A stretch of DNA of 64,000 nucleotides from Candidatus Aminicenantota bacterium (lineage in GTDB: Bacteria > Acidobacteriota > Aminicenantia > Aminicenantales > UBA8522), in contig JAFNEO010000057.1 of NCBI GenBank assembly GCA_017886205.1, forward strand, positions 33,419-97,418. The letters run 5' to 3'. The translations under genes were made by a program, and so were the position numbers. This document shows, piece after piece, positions 1-9,151 of the stretch (positions are counted from its first letter, which is position 1; each line of letters begins with the position of its first letter). The notes under the pieces were generated by a model. The model was not told where the DNA came from. It saw only the letters and a list, made by a program, of their open reading frames with translations, and ran no database searches.

Positions 1-311
1 GTCCCCCCCGGCTCGACTCCCAGCTCCTTTTTCATCTCGTCGAAGACCCCGGCGCCTCCGCGGACATGGCAGGAAGTGCCCTGACAGACAGTCACCAGGT
101 GTTTGCCGCGGGGCTGCAGTCGAAAAGCTTTATAAAACGTCAGCACTCCGTACACTTCATTCTCGGTGGTGTTCAGATGCTCGGCGATGCGGCGGACGGC
201 CTGGGCGGGGATGTAGCCGTACTCGGCCTGAACCTTGTGCAGGATTTGGGTCAGGTCCTTCTGCTCGCGGCCGAATCCCCGCAGAAGGTCATCCATCTCA
301 ACACCAGTCAT
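1..311 (-). CDS. NuoE/HndA-like 2Fe-2S (thioredoxin-like) subunit, truncated by window edge
   Basis: Not in ORF track. Reverse complement from ATG at 311 reads MTGVEMDDLLRGFGREQKDLTQILHKVQAEYGYIPAQAVRRIAEHLNTTENEVYGVLTFYKAFRLQPRGKHLVTVCQGTSCHVRGG, typical of the 24 kDa subunit (C..GTSCHVRG). Confidence 0.85.
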   Translation of the reverse strand, partial: MTGVEMDDLLRGFGREQKDLTQILHKVQAEYGYIPAQAVRRIAEHLNTTENEVYGVLTFYKAFRLQPRGKHLVTVCQGTSCHVRGGAGVFDEMKKELGVEPGG

Positions 312-318
312 TGATCCT

Positions 319-1431
319 TCAGGCCGAGAAAAGATCCCGGCAGTCCAAGCCGAAACGCTCGGCGATGTTTTTCTTGGTGAGATGGCCCCGTCCCATGTAG
401 ACTCCCCGGCTGAGAGCCTTATTTTCCTGGATGGCTTGATCGATGCCGAGCGTGCCGATGGCGTGCAGGTAATGGACGATCAGGTTGGAGAGGACCTTAG
501 TCGAGGTCCGACTGACCGCCGCGGTGATGTTGGGAACGCAGTAGTGGATGACGCCTTCGTCGATATAGGTCGGATGCTCGAGTGTGGTCGGACGGCTGGC
601 CTCGATGCAGCCGCCGTGATCGATGGCCAGGTCGATGATGACCGACCCTTTTTTCATGGCCTTGACCATCTCGCGGGTGATCATCACGGGGGCCCTCTCT
701 CCGGGCCGGAGGACGGCGCCGATGAGGACGTCGGCCACCTTGGCCATCCGGGCCAGGTTGTACTTGCTCCCCATCAGGGTGACGGCGCGCCCGCCGGTCA
801 TCTCCTCGATCCTTCTCAACCTCTCCATGTTGTGGCCGACGACGATGGTGTGGGCACCGGCACCGAGCATCGCCCGGCAGGCGCTCCGGGACAGTACGCC
901 GCTCCCGACGATCACGACCGTCGCCGGGGCAACGCTGACGACACCGCCCAGGATGGCCCCGCGGCCGCCTTGGTTGGTCTGGAGGTAGTGACCGGCGATG
1001 GCCAGGCACATCTGCCCGGCAACCTCGCTCAAGCTCTCGTAGAACGGCAGAACATCGTCGTCGTCCTGGATGATTTCGTAGCCGATCATGATGACATTTT
1101 TCTTGAGGAGCTCCTCGACGATCGCCTTCTTGGCGATAGCCAGATGATGAAAACCGAGGAGGATCTGGTTCGCCTTGACCAGCCGGCATTCTTCCTGGTT
1201 GAGAGGAGAGATGTTCAGGACGATGTCGGACCGGCCGAAGACCTCCTCTTTGGTGAAAACGATGTGGGCTCCCTGCGCGATGAACTCCTCATTGGTATAT
1301 CCGGCCTTCAGACCGGCCCCGGCTTGGACATAGACCTTATGCCCTTTCTCGACCAAGAAGGACACGCCGCTCGGGTTGAGACCGACCCGGTTCTCTATTT
1401 TTGCGCTCTCGTTGATGATTCCGATTTCCAT
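319..1431 (-). CDS. ald: Alanine dehydrogenase
   Basis: 370 aa; MEIGIINESAKIENRVGLNPSGVSFLVEKGHKVYVQAGAGLKAGYTNEEF plus Rossmann VVIVGSGVLSRSACRAMLGAGA; AlaDH/PNT family. Confidence 0.85.
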   Translation of the reverse strand: MEIGIINESAKIENRVGLNPSGVSFLVEKGHKVYVQAGAGLKAGYTNEEFIAQGAHIVFTKEEVFGRSDIVLNISPLNQEECRLVKANQILLGFHHLAIAKKAIVEELLKKNVIMIGYEIIQDDDDVLPFYESLSEVAGQMCLAIAGHYLQTNQGGRGAILGGVVSVAPATVVIVGSGVLSRSACRAMLGAGAHTIVVGHNMERLRRIEEMTGGRAVTLMGSKYNLARMAKVADVLIGAVLRPGERAPVMITREMVKAMKKGSVIIDLAIDHGGCIEASRPTTLEHPTYIDEGVIHYCVPNITAAVSRTSTKVLSNLIVHYLHAIGTLGIDQAIQENKALSRGVYMGRGHLTKKNIAERFGLDCRDLFSA

Positions 1432-1499
1432 CTATTCCTCCTTAAAAAAGACTTCCTATATTACCAAAACAAGAACCATTCAACAACTGAATCTCCCCC

Positions 1500-3188
1500 T
1501 CAATTCGGGAAGACGATGCGGCCGCCGACGATCGTCGTCTTGACTCGAGCCTCAACTATCTTTTCGGGGGAAACCTCAAAGATGTTCCGGTTAAGGACGA
1601 CGAGGTCGGCCAGGAAGTCCTCCTTGATCAGGCCCTTGGACTTCTCGGCGAATTCGGCATAGGCGCCATTTGTCGTGTACGCCCGGAGCGCCTCTTCGAG
1701 CGAGATCTTCTGCTCCGGGTACCAGCCCTCAGGGTGCTTTCCGTCGGTCGTCCTCCGCGTTACGGCGGCGTAGATCCCGGCCAATGGGTCGAGCGGCGCC
1801 ACCGTCCAATCGGACCCGGCGGCGAGCCTCACGCCGCTGTCGAGGAGGGAGCGGAAAGCATAGGTGGTCCGGCAGCGCGCCGGTCCGATCTTCCGCTCGG
1901 CCCAGCGGCCGTCGTCGATGGCGTGGTACGGCTGGACCGAGGCGATGATGCCCAGCCTCGCCATCCGCTCCATGTCCCCCGGCCGCAGGTGCTGGGCGTG
2001 CTCGATTCGCCAGCGCCGGTCTCTCGGCCCGTTCTGAGCGATCACTTTTTCGAAGATATCGAGGAGGACCGCGTTGGCCCTATCTCCGATCGCATGGACG
2101 GCCACCTGCAAGCCCGCCGCGTCAGCAGCCCGGATTCGCTGCTCCATGACGCCCTCGGGAATCATGTCGGGGTGGAAGAGCCCCGACACTTGCGGATCAT
2201 CGGCATACGGCTCGAAGAAAAGGGCTGTCGAGGAGCCCAGCGAGCCGTCGACGAACCCCTTAAGACCGCCGATCTTGATAAATTCGTTCCCGAATGGCGT
2301 CTTCAGCGAGAGGCGCGAGAAAGCGTCCACTTCGACGATCGGGACGTAGAGGAAGATCCGGCAGGTTAGCTTTCCCGAGTCGAGCAGCTCCCGGTAGACA
2401 GCGAGGTTTCCGGTGCCGTAGGCCATATCGTGAGTCGAGGTGACCCCGTTCTCTGCGGCGAGGCGAAGGGCCGCCCCGGCCGCCTTCAGCCTGATCCCGA
2501 ACGTCGGTTCGGGGATATGCCTGGTTACCAACTCCATAGCCGCGTCCTTGAGGATCCCGGTGGGTTCTCCTGTCCGGGGGTCTTTGAGGATCTCTCCCCC
2601 AGCAGGGGAAGAGGTTCCGGCGGTGACGCCGGCCAACTTCAAGGCCAAAGAATTAGCCAGGACCATATGTCCGTCATGGCGGTTCACGCACACGGGATTT
2701 TCAGGGGTAACCGCATCAATCCACTCCCGGTGGGGAAGCTCGGGCGGGTCGAACTGCTGGTGGTCCCAATCGCCGTTGAGGATCCATTCGCCTTTGGCCA
2801 GCTCTGCAGCCTTGTCCTGGATCCGGGCCACGAAATCGTCTCGACTCCTGGCCTCCCGCAGCCGAATGCTGAGGAGCGCAAAGCCGCCGTCCAGGAAATG
2901 GGTGTGGCTGTCGATGAAGCCCGGGACGACGAGGGCCCCTCCGAGGTCGATGACCCGGCTGTCTCGACCGACCAGCCGGCGGATATCTTTCGAGGTGCCG
3001 ACCGCGACGATCCTTCCGCCCCGGACGGCCACGGCCTCGGCCCAGGGCCGACCGCTGTCCCCCGTCCAGACCGAGCCACCGAGGAGGGCCAGGTCAGCCA
3101 TGGCTCGCACCCTGGCACAGGCCGGCAGGAGAGCAGTCCCCGCCAGAAAAACCAAGAGAATCCAGGTTCTTTTTTTCATCGCCTTCAC
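1500..3188 (-). CDS. Secreted/lipoprotein amidohydrolase (YtcJ-like, amidohydrolase family 3)
   Basis: Signal-like N-terminus; VVPGFIDSHTHFLDGG; IEHAQHLRPGDMERMARLGIIASVQPYHA; AAGSDWTVAPLDP. Confidence 0.85.
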   Translation of the reverse strand: MKAMKKRTWILLVFLAGTALLPACARVRAMADLALLGGSVWTGDSGRPWAEAVAVRGGRIVAVGTSKDIRRLVGRDSRVIDLGGALVVPGFIDSHTHFLDGGFALLSIRLREARSRDDFVARIQDKAAELAKGEWILNGDWDHQQFDPPELPHREWIDAVTPENPVCVNRHDGHMVLANSLALKLAGVTAGTSSPAGGEILKDPRTGEPTGILKDAAMELVTRHIPEPTFGIRLKAAGAALRLAAENGVTSTHDMAYGTGNLAVYRELLDSGKLTCRIFLYVPIVEVDAFSRLSLKTPFGNEFIKIGGLKGFVDGSLGSSTALFFEPYADDPQVSGLFHPDMIPEGVMEQRIRAADAAGLQVAVHAIGDRANAVLLDIFEKVIAQNGPRDRRWRIEHAQHLRPGDMERMARLGIIASVQPYHAIDDGRWAERKIGPARCRTTYAFRSLLDSGVRLAAGSDWTVAPLDPLAGIYAAVTRRTTDGKHPEGWYPEQKISLEEALRAYTTNGAYAEFAEKSKGLIKEDFLADLVVLNRNIFEVSPEKIVEARVKTTIVGGRIVFPN

Positions 3189-3227
3189 CCGCCTTATTCG
3201 GAAATGGAGTCAGGGCGTATCTCATGT

Positions 3228-4004
3228 TCATAACGAGATCCGCTGGAGATCCCGCGGGACGATCAGCCGACCCTTGAAGTGGCGCCGGATCTCGGCTCGA
3301 ACTTCGGTGGGAACAGCCCAGACATCGGCCAGGAAATGACAGGGAATCAGGCATTTGACGCCGGCGTCCTGGCTCCATCGCCCGAGATCGAGCGAAGAAG
3401 TGTGGATGCCGCAAAGCCTCGGATATTTCTTGAAATAGCGGGACGGAGCGCTGGCCTCATGGACAAGGTAGTCGATCGCTCGGGCGTCTTTGAAGAGAGG
3501 CCTGTGGACCGGAGTGTCTCCCGAAAAAACGATTTCCTTTCTCTCCTCGTTCAAATAAAGATGGTAGGCCAAAGACGAGGAGTGGTGGGGAACCCGAAAA
3601 CCGCGGAGAGACAAGGCGTCGTCGAGCCGCAAGATTTGTCCAGACCGGAGAGCCTGAAAGCGAACCCGTGTCCTGACGTTTTTTTCCCGCAGCCCGAAAA
3701 GGTCCAGGAGGCGGCGGGCGAAGCCGACCGTCTCCTCGGAACCCAGGAGCCCGATCTCACCATCATCGAGGATCAGGCTATGGACGAAAGACGGCAGGCC
3801 ATAGATATGGTCCGGATGGACATGGGTGAGAATGATGGTCGAGACTTTGCGGGGGTCGAAATCGAGCCTCCTGATTTTGGCCACGACGCTCCCGGGGCAG
3901 TCGATGAGGATGAGCTTAGCGCCCGCTCGAAGCAGGACAGAGGTATTGTCCCTCTGCGGCGTGGCTACCCAGCCGCCTGTACCTAAAAAATAAATTTCGG
4001 CCAT
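3228..4004 (-). CDS. Metallo-beta-lactamase fold hydrolase (ribonuclease Z-like)
   Basis: ILTHVHPDHIYGLPSFVHSL motif, FSGDTPVHRPL. Confidence 0.8.
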   Translation of the reverse strand: MAEIYFLGTGGWVATPQRDNTSVLLRAGAKLILIDCPGSVVAKIRRLDFDPRKVSTIILTHVHPDHIYGLPSFVHSLILDDGEIGLLGSEETVGFARRLLDLFGLREKNVRTRVRFQALRSGQILRLDDALSLRGFRVPHHSSSLAYHLYLNEERKEIVFSGDTPVHRPLFKDARAIDYLVHEASAPSRYFKKYPRLCGIHTSSLDLGRWSQDAGVKCLIPCHFLADVWAVPTEVRAEIRRHFKGRLIVPRDLQRISL

Positions 4005-4184
4005 GTCCCTCAGCGAAGAGCCATATTTAAACCAAGTCGATCCCTAAAATCAAATCTGATCCGAGTTATCGTTGCTACTATCATCTTTGAATCTAATCTT
4101 TTTTTGCCAAGGCGAAGGATTCAGGTGAGGAACCCGACCCGAAACGCCCCCAAGAATCGATTCTTTATATATTAATCCCCCTTA

Positions 4185-4208
4185 TCCCCCTTGACCAATC
4201 AAGGGGGA
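4185..4208. repeat. Perfect 9-bp stem hairpin (tcccccttg-accaat-caaggggga)
   Basis: Direct reading of arms 4185-4193 and 4200-4208. Confidence 0.75.
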
Positions 4209-4280
4209 CCTAGAATAGGTCGGCGTTTCGGGAAAAGGTCGGAGCGGGCATGGCCTATTTATTATTTGTTGGAGAACGAG

Positions 4281-4416
4281 GGGGAGTCCCTGGCGAAAGC
4301 CCTCCGCAGCGAAGCGGGCATGGTTCCTCTCGGCGTGCCGAGAGGAGAGCGGAGCGAGGACAGGGAGCGAATTTTTCACGCTGGGAAAAATTCGAGTCTT
4401 TCGCAGGGACTCTCCC
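4281..4416. repeat. Structured intergenic repeat element: outer imperfect inverted repeat plus two internal perfect 10-bp hairpins
   Basis: ggggagtccctggcgaaag (4281-4299) vs ctttcgcagggactctccc (4398-4416); hairpins 4325-4346 (tcctctcggc-gt-gccgagagga) and 4368-4394 (cgaatttttc...gaaaaattcg). Sequence 4281-4319 recurs inverted at 60623-60661. Confidence 0.7.
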
Positions 4417-4506
4417 GAGTTCTCCCGAGCCTCTTTGTTGACAGCCGGGCGGAGTTCAGCTAAAAGGAAGGGTGCCGTTCGACGGATGAAGCCCTGAGGA
4501 GGACGC

Positions 4507-5073
4507 ATGATCAACGCCACGCAGATCCGCAGAGGGATGCTCATCATCCAGGAAGGCCAGCTCTTCCGCGTGCTCGAGGCCATCCATGTCACCCCGGGGC
4601 GATGGAAGGCCATGATGCAGACGAAGCTCCGCAACATCAAGGACGGAAGCCTGCTCAACTACCGGTTTCGTTCCGAAGACCGGGTCGAGCAAGCCTTTCT
4701 CGAAGAAGTGAAAATGGAATTTTTATACAAGGCCGGAGAGGACGCCGTCTTCATGAACCTCGAGAACTACGAGCAGATCCGTCTTTCTCCCGAGATCATC
4801 GGTGACGGCGGCAATTATCTCGTTCCCAACATCGTCTTCATCATCGAACTCTATGAAGGCCGGCCGGTCGCCGTCCGGCCTCCTCTAACCGTCGAGCTGA
4901 AGGTTATCAAGACTGAGCCGTTCATGAAGGGAGCGACCCAGTCGGCCAGCAGCAAGCCGGCCACACTGGAGACAGGGCTGATCGGCACCGTCCCGCAGTT
5001 CATCAACGAGGGAGATGTCGTCCGCATCGACACTCGGGACGACAAGTATGTCGAACGGGCCAAGACCGGCTGA
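4507..5073 (+). CDS. efp: Elongation factor P
   Basis: MINATQIRRGMLIIQEGQLFRVLEAIHVTPGRWKAMMQTKLRNIKDGSLLNYRFRSEDRVEQAFLE...; EF-P C-terminal GDVVRIDTRDDKYVERAK. Confidence 0.97.
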   Translation: MINATQIRRGMLIIQEGQLFRVLEAIHVTPGRWKAMMQTKLRNIKDGSLLNYRFRSEDRVEQAFLEEVKMEFLYKAGEDAVFMNLENYEQIRLSPEIIGDGGNYLVPNIVFIIELYEGRPVAVRPPLTVELKVIKTEPFMKGATQSASSKPATLETGLIGTVPQFINEGDVVRIDTRDDKYVERAKTG

Positions 5074-5076
5074 CGA

Positions 5077-7248
5077 TCAGAACGTCTGTCTGTAGACGCC
5101 GATGTTATGGTGCCTGTCGGTCACCCGCACGGTGACCAAGTACTCGGCGTTTGACGGCAACGGCACCCGGAACTTAAAACTCTCGACACGGGAATCGCAG
5201 ACGCCGTCGGCCGGAAAGATCACCCGCCACTCCCCCGGCCGGATGAGATACTCGACCCCCTGGATGGCGGAGAAGGAATCCTCTACTTGAAAGGCAACCT
5301 CGAGGGAGTTCCGATCCCGAGCTGCGGTGAAGCTTTTGACGACCGGCAGGGAATTATCGATGACCAGAGGGGAGCTCGTTTTTTCCGACCTGAGCTCTGA
5401 GCCCGGAGGGTTGGAGTCCAGGTCGCTGGCCCCGAGCTTGATAAAATAGACTCCGTCGGGATAGGAAAGCGTATCGAACACAAAGAGGGAATCCCTCCAG
5501 CCGTCCTTGACTGCGCGCCAGGTGTTCTCTCCATCTTTCCTGATCGATATAGTGTAGAGAAGCCGGTCATCGTTCTCGTCGGTCGCCTCCCAGGTCACGG
5601 TTTGAAAACCTTGGCGCTCAACCTTCTTGGCCATGTGCAGGGAACGGTCTTCCCTCTGGCTCTGTCCCCGGCCCGCCGGCGACTCTTCCGCTCCCCAGAC
5701 GACCTCCTCCTGGTCGGGAGGCTTGAGGTAGACCTCGTTGGGGGCGAGCAGGTCCAGCTTCTGGATGAGAGGAGCGATGTTCGCTTGAAGGTAGAAGAGG
5801 GCCACCCGCTGCAGCCAGGGAGAGACGTTGCCGGACTGAGTCCTGAATAGGACCTTGAGCTGGAGATAGCGGGCCTTCGGACTCAGGATCTGCTCGTCTC
5901 TCTTCTGGATGGGAGGAGACCAATCGCTCCACATGCTGTTCGGCTCGAAGGAATTCCCGCTCCTCGTCTGGATCTGGATAGTTGCTCCCGCCGGCAACTG
6001 GCCGTCGAACTCCATCCGGCCCCAGGAGGATATGGTCCGGGCGTTCAGCACGTCGCTGATGTACTCGCCGCTCGACCTCTGCTCGGAGGAAAAAACCGTC
6101 AGCCGAGAGGGATTATCGGCCAGGACATAGATCTTCGTGTCGGCGGGCTCGAGCGCATACACCTGCTCCGAGCTGCCTTGGATGAGCAGCGAGACCTTCT
6201 CATCGCTGTCGATGGTGTAGATACGGCCTTTGTTTCCCGTCCCAAAGAGGAGCCTCTTCTCCCCTTCTTTCCAGAGCAGCGAGTAGATGAGTTCGTCCTC
6301 GGACTCCCACAGCTTCTTGGCGATGCCATCGGGCCGGACCCGGATGAGCGCGCCCGGTTCTTTTCCGGAGGAAAGCAAAGCCGTGGGCATCGGCGCGCCG
6401 GAGGGGGCCGAAGCGCTCGCCGTGACGGTGACGTCCGTGGAGATGCGGACGGGCGGTTCGGCGGCCTCTTCCTTCTTGGTCCGTGACGGCGTCCCGCCGC
6501 AGGCGGCGTAGATGTTGCCGTCCGCGTCCAGGGCCAGGCTCTTGATCTCTTCGAAGGAGGATTCGAACAGGACCGTGGTCCGGCCCTCGGCATTGAGCCG
6601 GTAGACGACACCGACGCCGCCGCTCCCGGCGAGAAAATCCCCACCGCCGGACTTCTGCAGACAGAGGATGTGATTCTCTTCGGCCTTGAGCACCCGCTGG
6701 CCCTCCCCCTGAAGGTTAATCTTGTAGATGCCCCCCGCCTCTCCGACCGCAACCATCAAGAATCCGTCGTCGGAGAAGGCCAGGTCCCAGATGTATTTCT
6801 CTTCCGGGTTGAAGAAAGACTCTCCCTGGTCTTTCCCGCTGATCTTGTAGACCTTACCGTTCGGCGACGTCCCGGCGAACAGTACGCCCTTGGCGTCCAT
6901 GGCCAGGCAGGTGATGTCCATCTCCTGAACCTGGTAATAAAGCTCGGCCTTGCCGTCCTTGCCGATCCGGTAGATCTTCCCCCCATGTCCCGTGCCGAGA
7001 TAGCCGATCCCGTCCTTTCCGAGGAGAAAAGAGAGATAAAAGTCCTCGGCCGGCCCTTCCAGCTTATCTTCTTTCGGAGCGAGGGACAGGACGCCCTCGA
7101 AGGACACGGAGATGCCGTCCAGCTTGCCCTTGAGGAAATCGTCCTTGGTCCGGAGTTCCCATTTGCGGGGGACTACGGCCTCGAGCGAAGAAACTAATCC
7201 GACTATTCCTATAATAAAGATAGCCTTCCGGATTCTGTTCATTCTCAT
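5077..7248 (-). CDS. Secreted beta-propeller-like protein of unknown function
   Basis: Start refined to MRMNRIRKAIFIIGIVGLV (signal peptide); repeated blades such as YLGTGHGGKIYRIGKDG, LFAGTSPNGKVYKISGKD. Confidence 0.75.
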   Translation of the reverse strand: MRMNRIRKAIFIIGIVGLVSSLEAVVPRKWELRTKDDFLKGKLDGISVSFEGVLSLAPKEDKLEGPAEDFYLSFLLGKDGIGYLGTGHGGKIYRIGKDGKAELYYQVQEMDITCLAMDAKGVLFAGTSPNGKVYKISGKDQGESFFNPEEKYIWDLAFSDDGFLMVAVGEAGGIYKINLQGEGQRVLKAEENHILCLQKSGGGDFLAGSGGVGVVYRLNAEGRTTVLFESSFEEIKSLALDADGNIYAACGGTPSRTKKEEAAEPPVRISTDVTVTASASAPSGAPMPTALLSSGKEPGALIRVRPDGIAKKLWESEDELIYSLLWKEGEKRLLFGTGNKGRIYTIDSDEKVSLLIQGSSEQVYALEPADTKIYVLADNPSRLTVFSSEQRSSGEYISDVLNARTISSWGRMEFDGQLPAGATIQIQTRSGNSFEPNSMWSDWSPPIQKRDEQILSPKARYLQLKVLFRTQSGNVSPWLQRVALFYLQANIAPLIQKLDLLAPNEVYLKPPDQEEVVWGAEESPAGRGQSQREDRSLHMAKKVERQGFQTVTWEATDENDDRLLYTISIRKDGENTWRAVKDGWRDSLFVFDTLSYPDGVYFIKLGASDLDSNPPGSELRSEKTSSPLVIDNSLPVVKSFTAARDRNSLEVAFQVEDSFSAIQGVEYLIRPGEWRVIFPADGVCDSRVESFKFRVPLPSNAEYLVTVRVTDRHHNIGVYRQTF

Positions 7249-7258
7249 GCCGAATCTC

Positions 7259-9058
7259 CTATTTCTTGATCTTGACCGGAATCGAGACCATCCCCCGAAA
7301 AACATAAGGGATGGGGAGCTGGTATTCCCCCAGGGTGGACCGAGTCAGTTCGGTGGGTCCCGAGGCCGCGGCCCGCGGAGAAGCGAATAGGGATTTCATC
7401 GAGGGCGGCAGGTTCGGCATCTCCTCACCTTTGAGAAAAAGCCCCGGCTTGGAGGCCATCATCTTAAAGTAGATGCGGTTATTTTTGCGCAGGCTGTTGA
7501 GGATACGAATCAATTGCCCCAGGCTGCGCGGGACGAAATCCTGACTCCGGTACTGGAGAGCCTCGACCTGATGGATGGAAGCGGCATCGGCGATGATCAG
7601 CTGGAACTCGGATCCGGCCGGAAGCGGAGGTGCTTCGATGACAACCTCCTCCTCGAAGCTCTGGCCGCCGAAGGCACGGCAGTAGATCTTCACCTGGATC
7701 CGCTCGCCGGACGAAACTTCGTACTTGTCCAGCCAGACCCTTTCCAGGGAGGAGAACCTCGCTTCTTCCATGGCGCGGATGTTCAGGTTGATGCGGTGAA
7801 TGCCGACGGCCTGGAACTCGTTGTTAGTCAGGAAATAGACCACCGCCGTCAGCAGGCCGCTGAGGTTAGTCTTGGCCGCATCCAGGTTACCCGAGAAGAG
7901 GTCCTCGAGATGGACGCCGGCCCCGTTGTCCAGATAGACGTCGCCGTCGAGCGCATAGGAGAGATCGCCGATGGACCGTTCTTCGCTCGAGAGAACGGAA
8001 GCGACCGTCATATTCACGAGCAATGGGGTCAGGATCTTGTCGTTAGTCAGTTCGAGCTTGAATTCCTTACTCCGTCCGCCGGCTTCGCTGAGGCGGATCT
8101 CCAGCGGGACGGGCTGAGGCATCCTGCCCAGCTCGCCCAGCAAACCGGCCGTCCGATCCTGCAAGAAACGTCCCAGCCGCATTCCCGCAGTGGCCAGCTT
8201 GAACGAGTTCTCGAGGCTCGGGACAATGACCACGACATTGGCCGCGGCCATGGTGTAGTCTACCTTTCCCAGGTTATAGAGGGAATGCCCGAAGGCCAGG
8301 ACCCGCTCCCCATCGACATAGGTCACGGTGCCCACCGCGGCCGAGCGGAGGTCTCCGCCGACCAGCTCGACGGCGACGGGGTCCCCTTCTCGCAGGGTCA
8401 TCCCAGCCGCGGGCGCAACGGCTACGGACTGCCCCGGGGTGCCTGAGTCCATCGGGTTGAGTCCCCAGCGGGCGAAGAGAGGCCGGGCTTCCTCAACGAC
8501 CGCCCGAGAGAACCCGCCGAAGACAAGGGGGACACCGATCGGGGCCAGCGTCTGCCCCCGGGAGAACACGGCCGGCCGGGTCGCAACCAGGTCTTTGACC
8601 ACGGCTATAAGGTCAGCCAGCGAAAGGCTGGTCTGGAGCGGGAGCGAAGGGACGGCGGAAGGCTTGGCTGGCCCGGGCGACTCGGCCACGGCCAGCATCT
8701 CACCGATCGGCGTGATCCCGGCGATCGGCTCCTTGGAAAAGGGAAAAGAATAGGCGATGGCGCCGATGAGTTTGCCGTCGATATAGACGGGACTTCCGCT
8801 CATCCCCTGGATGATGCCGGTGCTCTCGAGGCCCTTGCCGGAAAGCCTGGCCAGGATAATATTCCTCTTCGGCTGGTTGTTGGCGATAAGGCCCAGGATC
8901 TCGACGTCGAACTCCTCGATATCTCCGGCCAAGAAAACGGTCCGGCCCTTCCCTTTCATGCCCGGCTTCACCTGCTCCAAGGGCATGATGGGGGTGGACG
9001 CCTGAATCAGCCCAAGACACGTCCCCAATATGACGGCCAGCGCCGTGATGTGCTTAAT
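7259..9058 (-). CDS. SpoIVB peptidase S55-domain protein
   Basis: GIIQGMSGSPVYIDGKLIGAIAYSFPFSKEPIAGITPIGEML; track start 9028 (TTG) truncates the signal peptide; candidate ATT start at 9058. Confidence 0.8.
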   Translation of the reverse strand: MKHITALAVILGTCLGLIQASTPIMPLEQVKPGMKGKGRTVFLAGDIEEFDVEILGLIANNQPKRNIILARLSGKGLESTGIIQGMSGSPVYIDGKLIGAIAYSFPFSKEPIAGITPIGEMLAVAESPGPAKPSAVPSLPLQTSLSLADLIAVVKDLVATRPAVFSRGQTLAPIGVPLVFGGFSRAVVEEARPLFARWGLNPMDSGTPGQSVAVAPAAGMTLREGDPVAVELVGGDLRSAAVGTVTYVDGERVLAFGHSLYNLGKVDYTMAAANVVVIVPSLENSFKLATAGMRLGRFLQDRTAGLLGELGRMPQPVPLEIRLSEAGGRSKEFKLELTNDKILTPLLVNMTVASVLSSEERSIGDLSYALDGDVYLDNGAGVHLEDLFSGNLDAAKTNLSGLLTAVVYFLTNNEFQAVGIHRINLNIRAMEEARFSSLERVWLDKYEVSSGERIQVKIYCRAFGGQSFEEEVVIEAPPLPAGSEFQLIIADAASIHQVEALQYRSQDFVPRSLGQLIRILNSLRKNNRIYFKMMASKPGLFLKGEEMPNLPPSMKSLFASPRAAASGPTELTRSTLGEYQLPIPYVFRGMVSIPVKIKK

Positions 9059-9151
9059 GGTCCTTCTCCCTAGGAACGTCCATTCTCAGCTTCTCCTTGT
9101 CAGGACCGGCCGACGTTGACCATGAAGGGCAACTTTTATACAATCGGGCCG

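Noticed and set aside
235-1662. 475-aa plus-strand ORF
   Set aside because: Antisense to alanine dehydrogenase; low-complexity D/G-rich translation typical of shadow frames.
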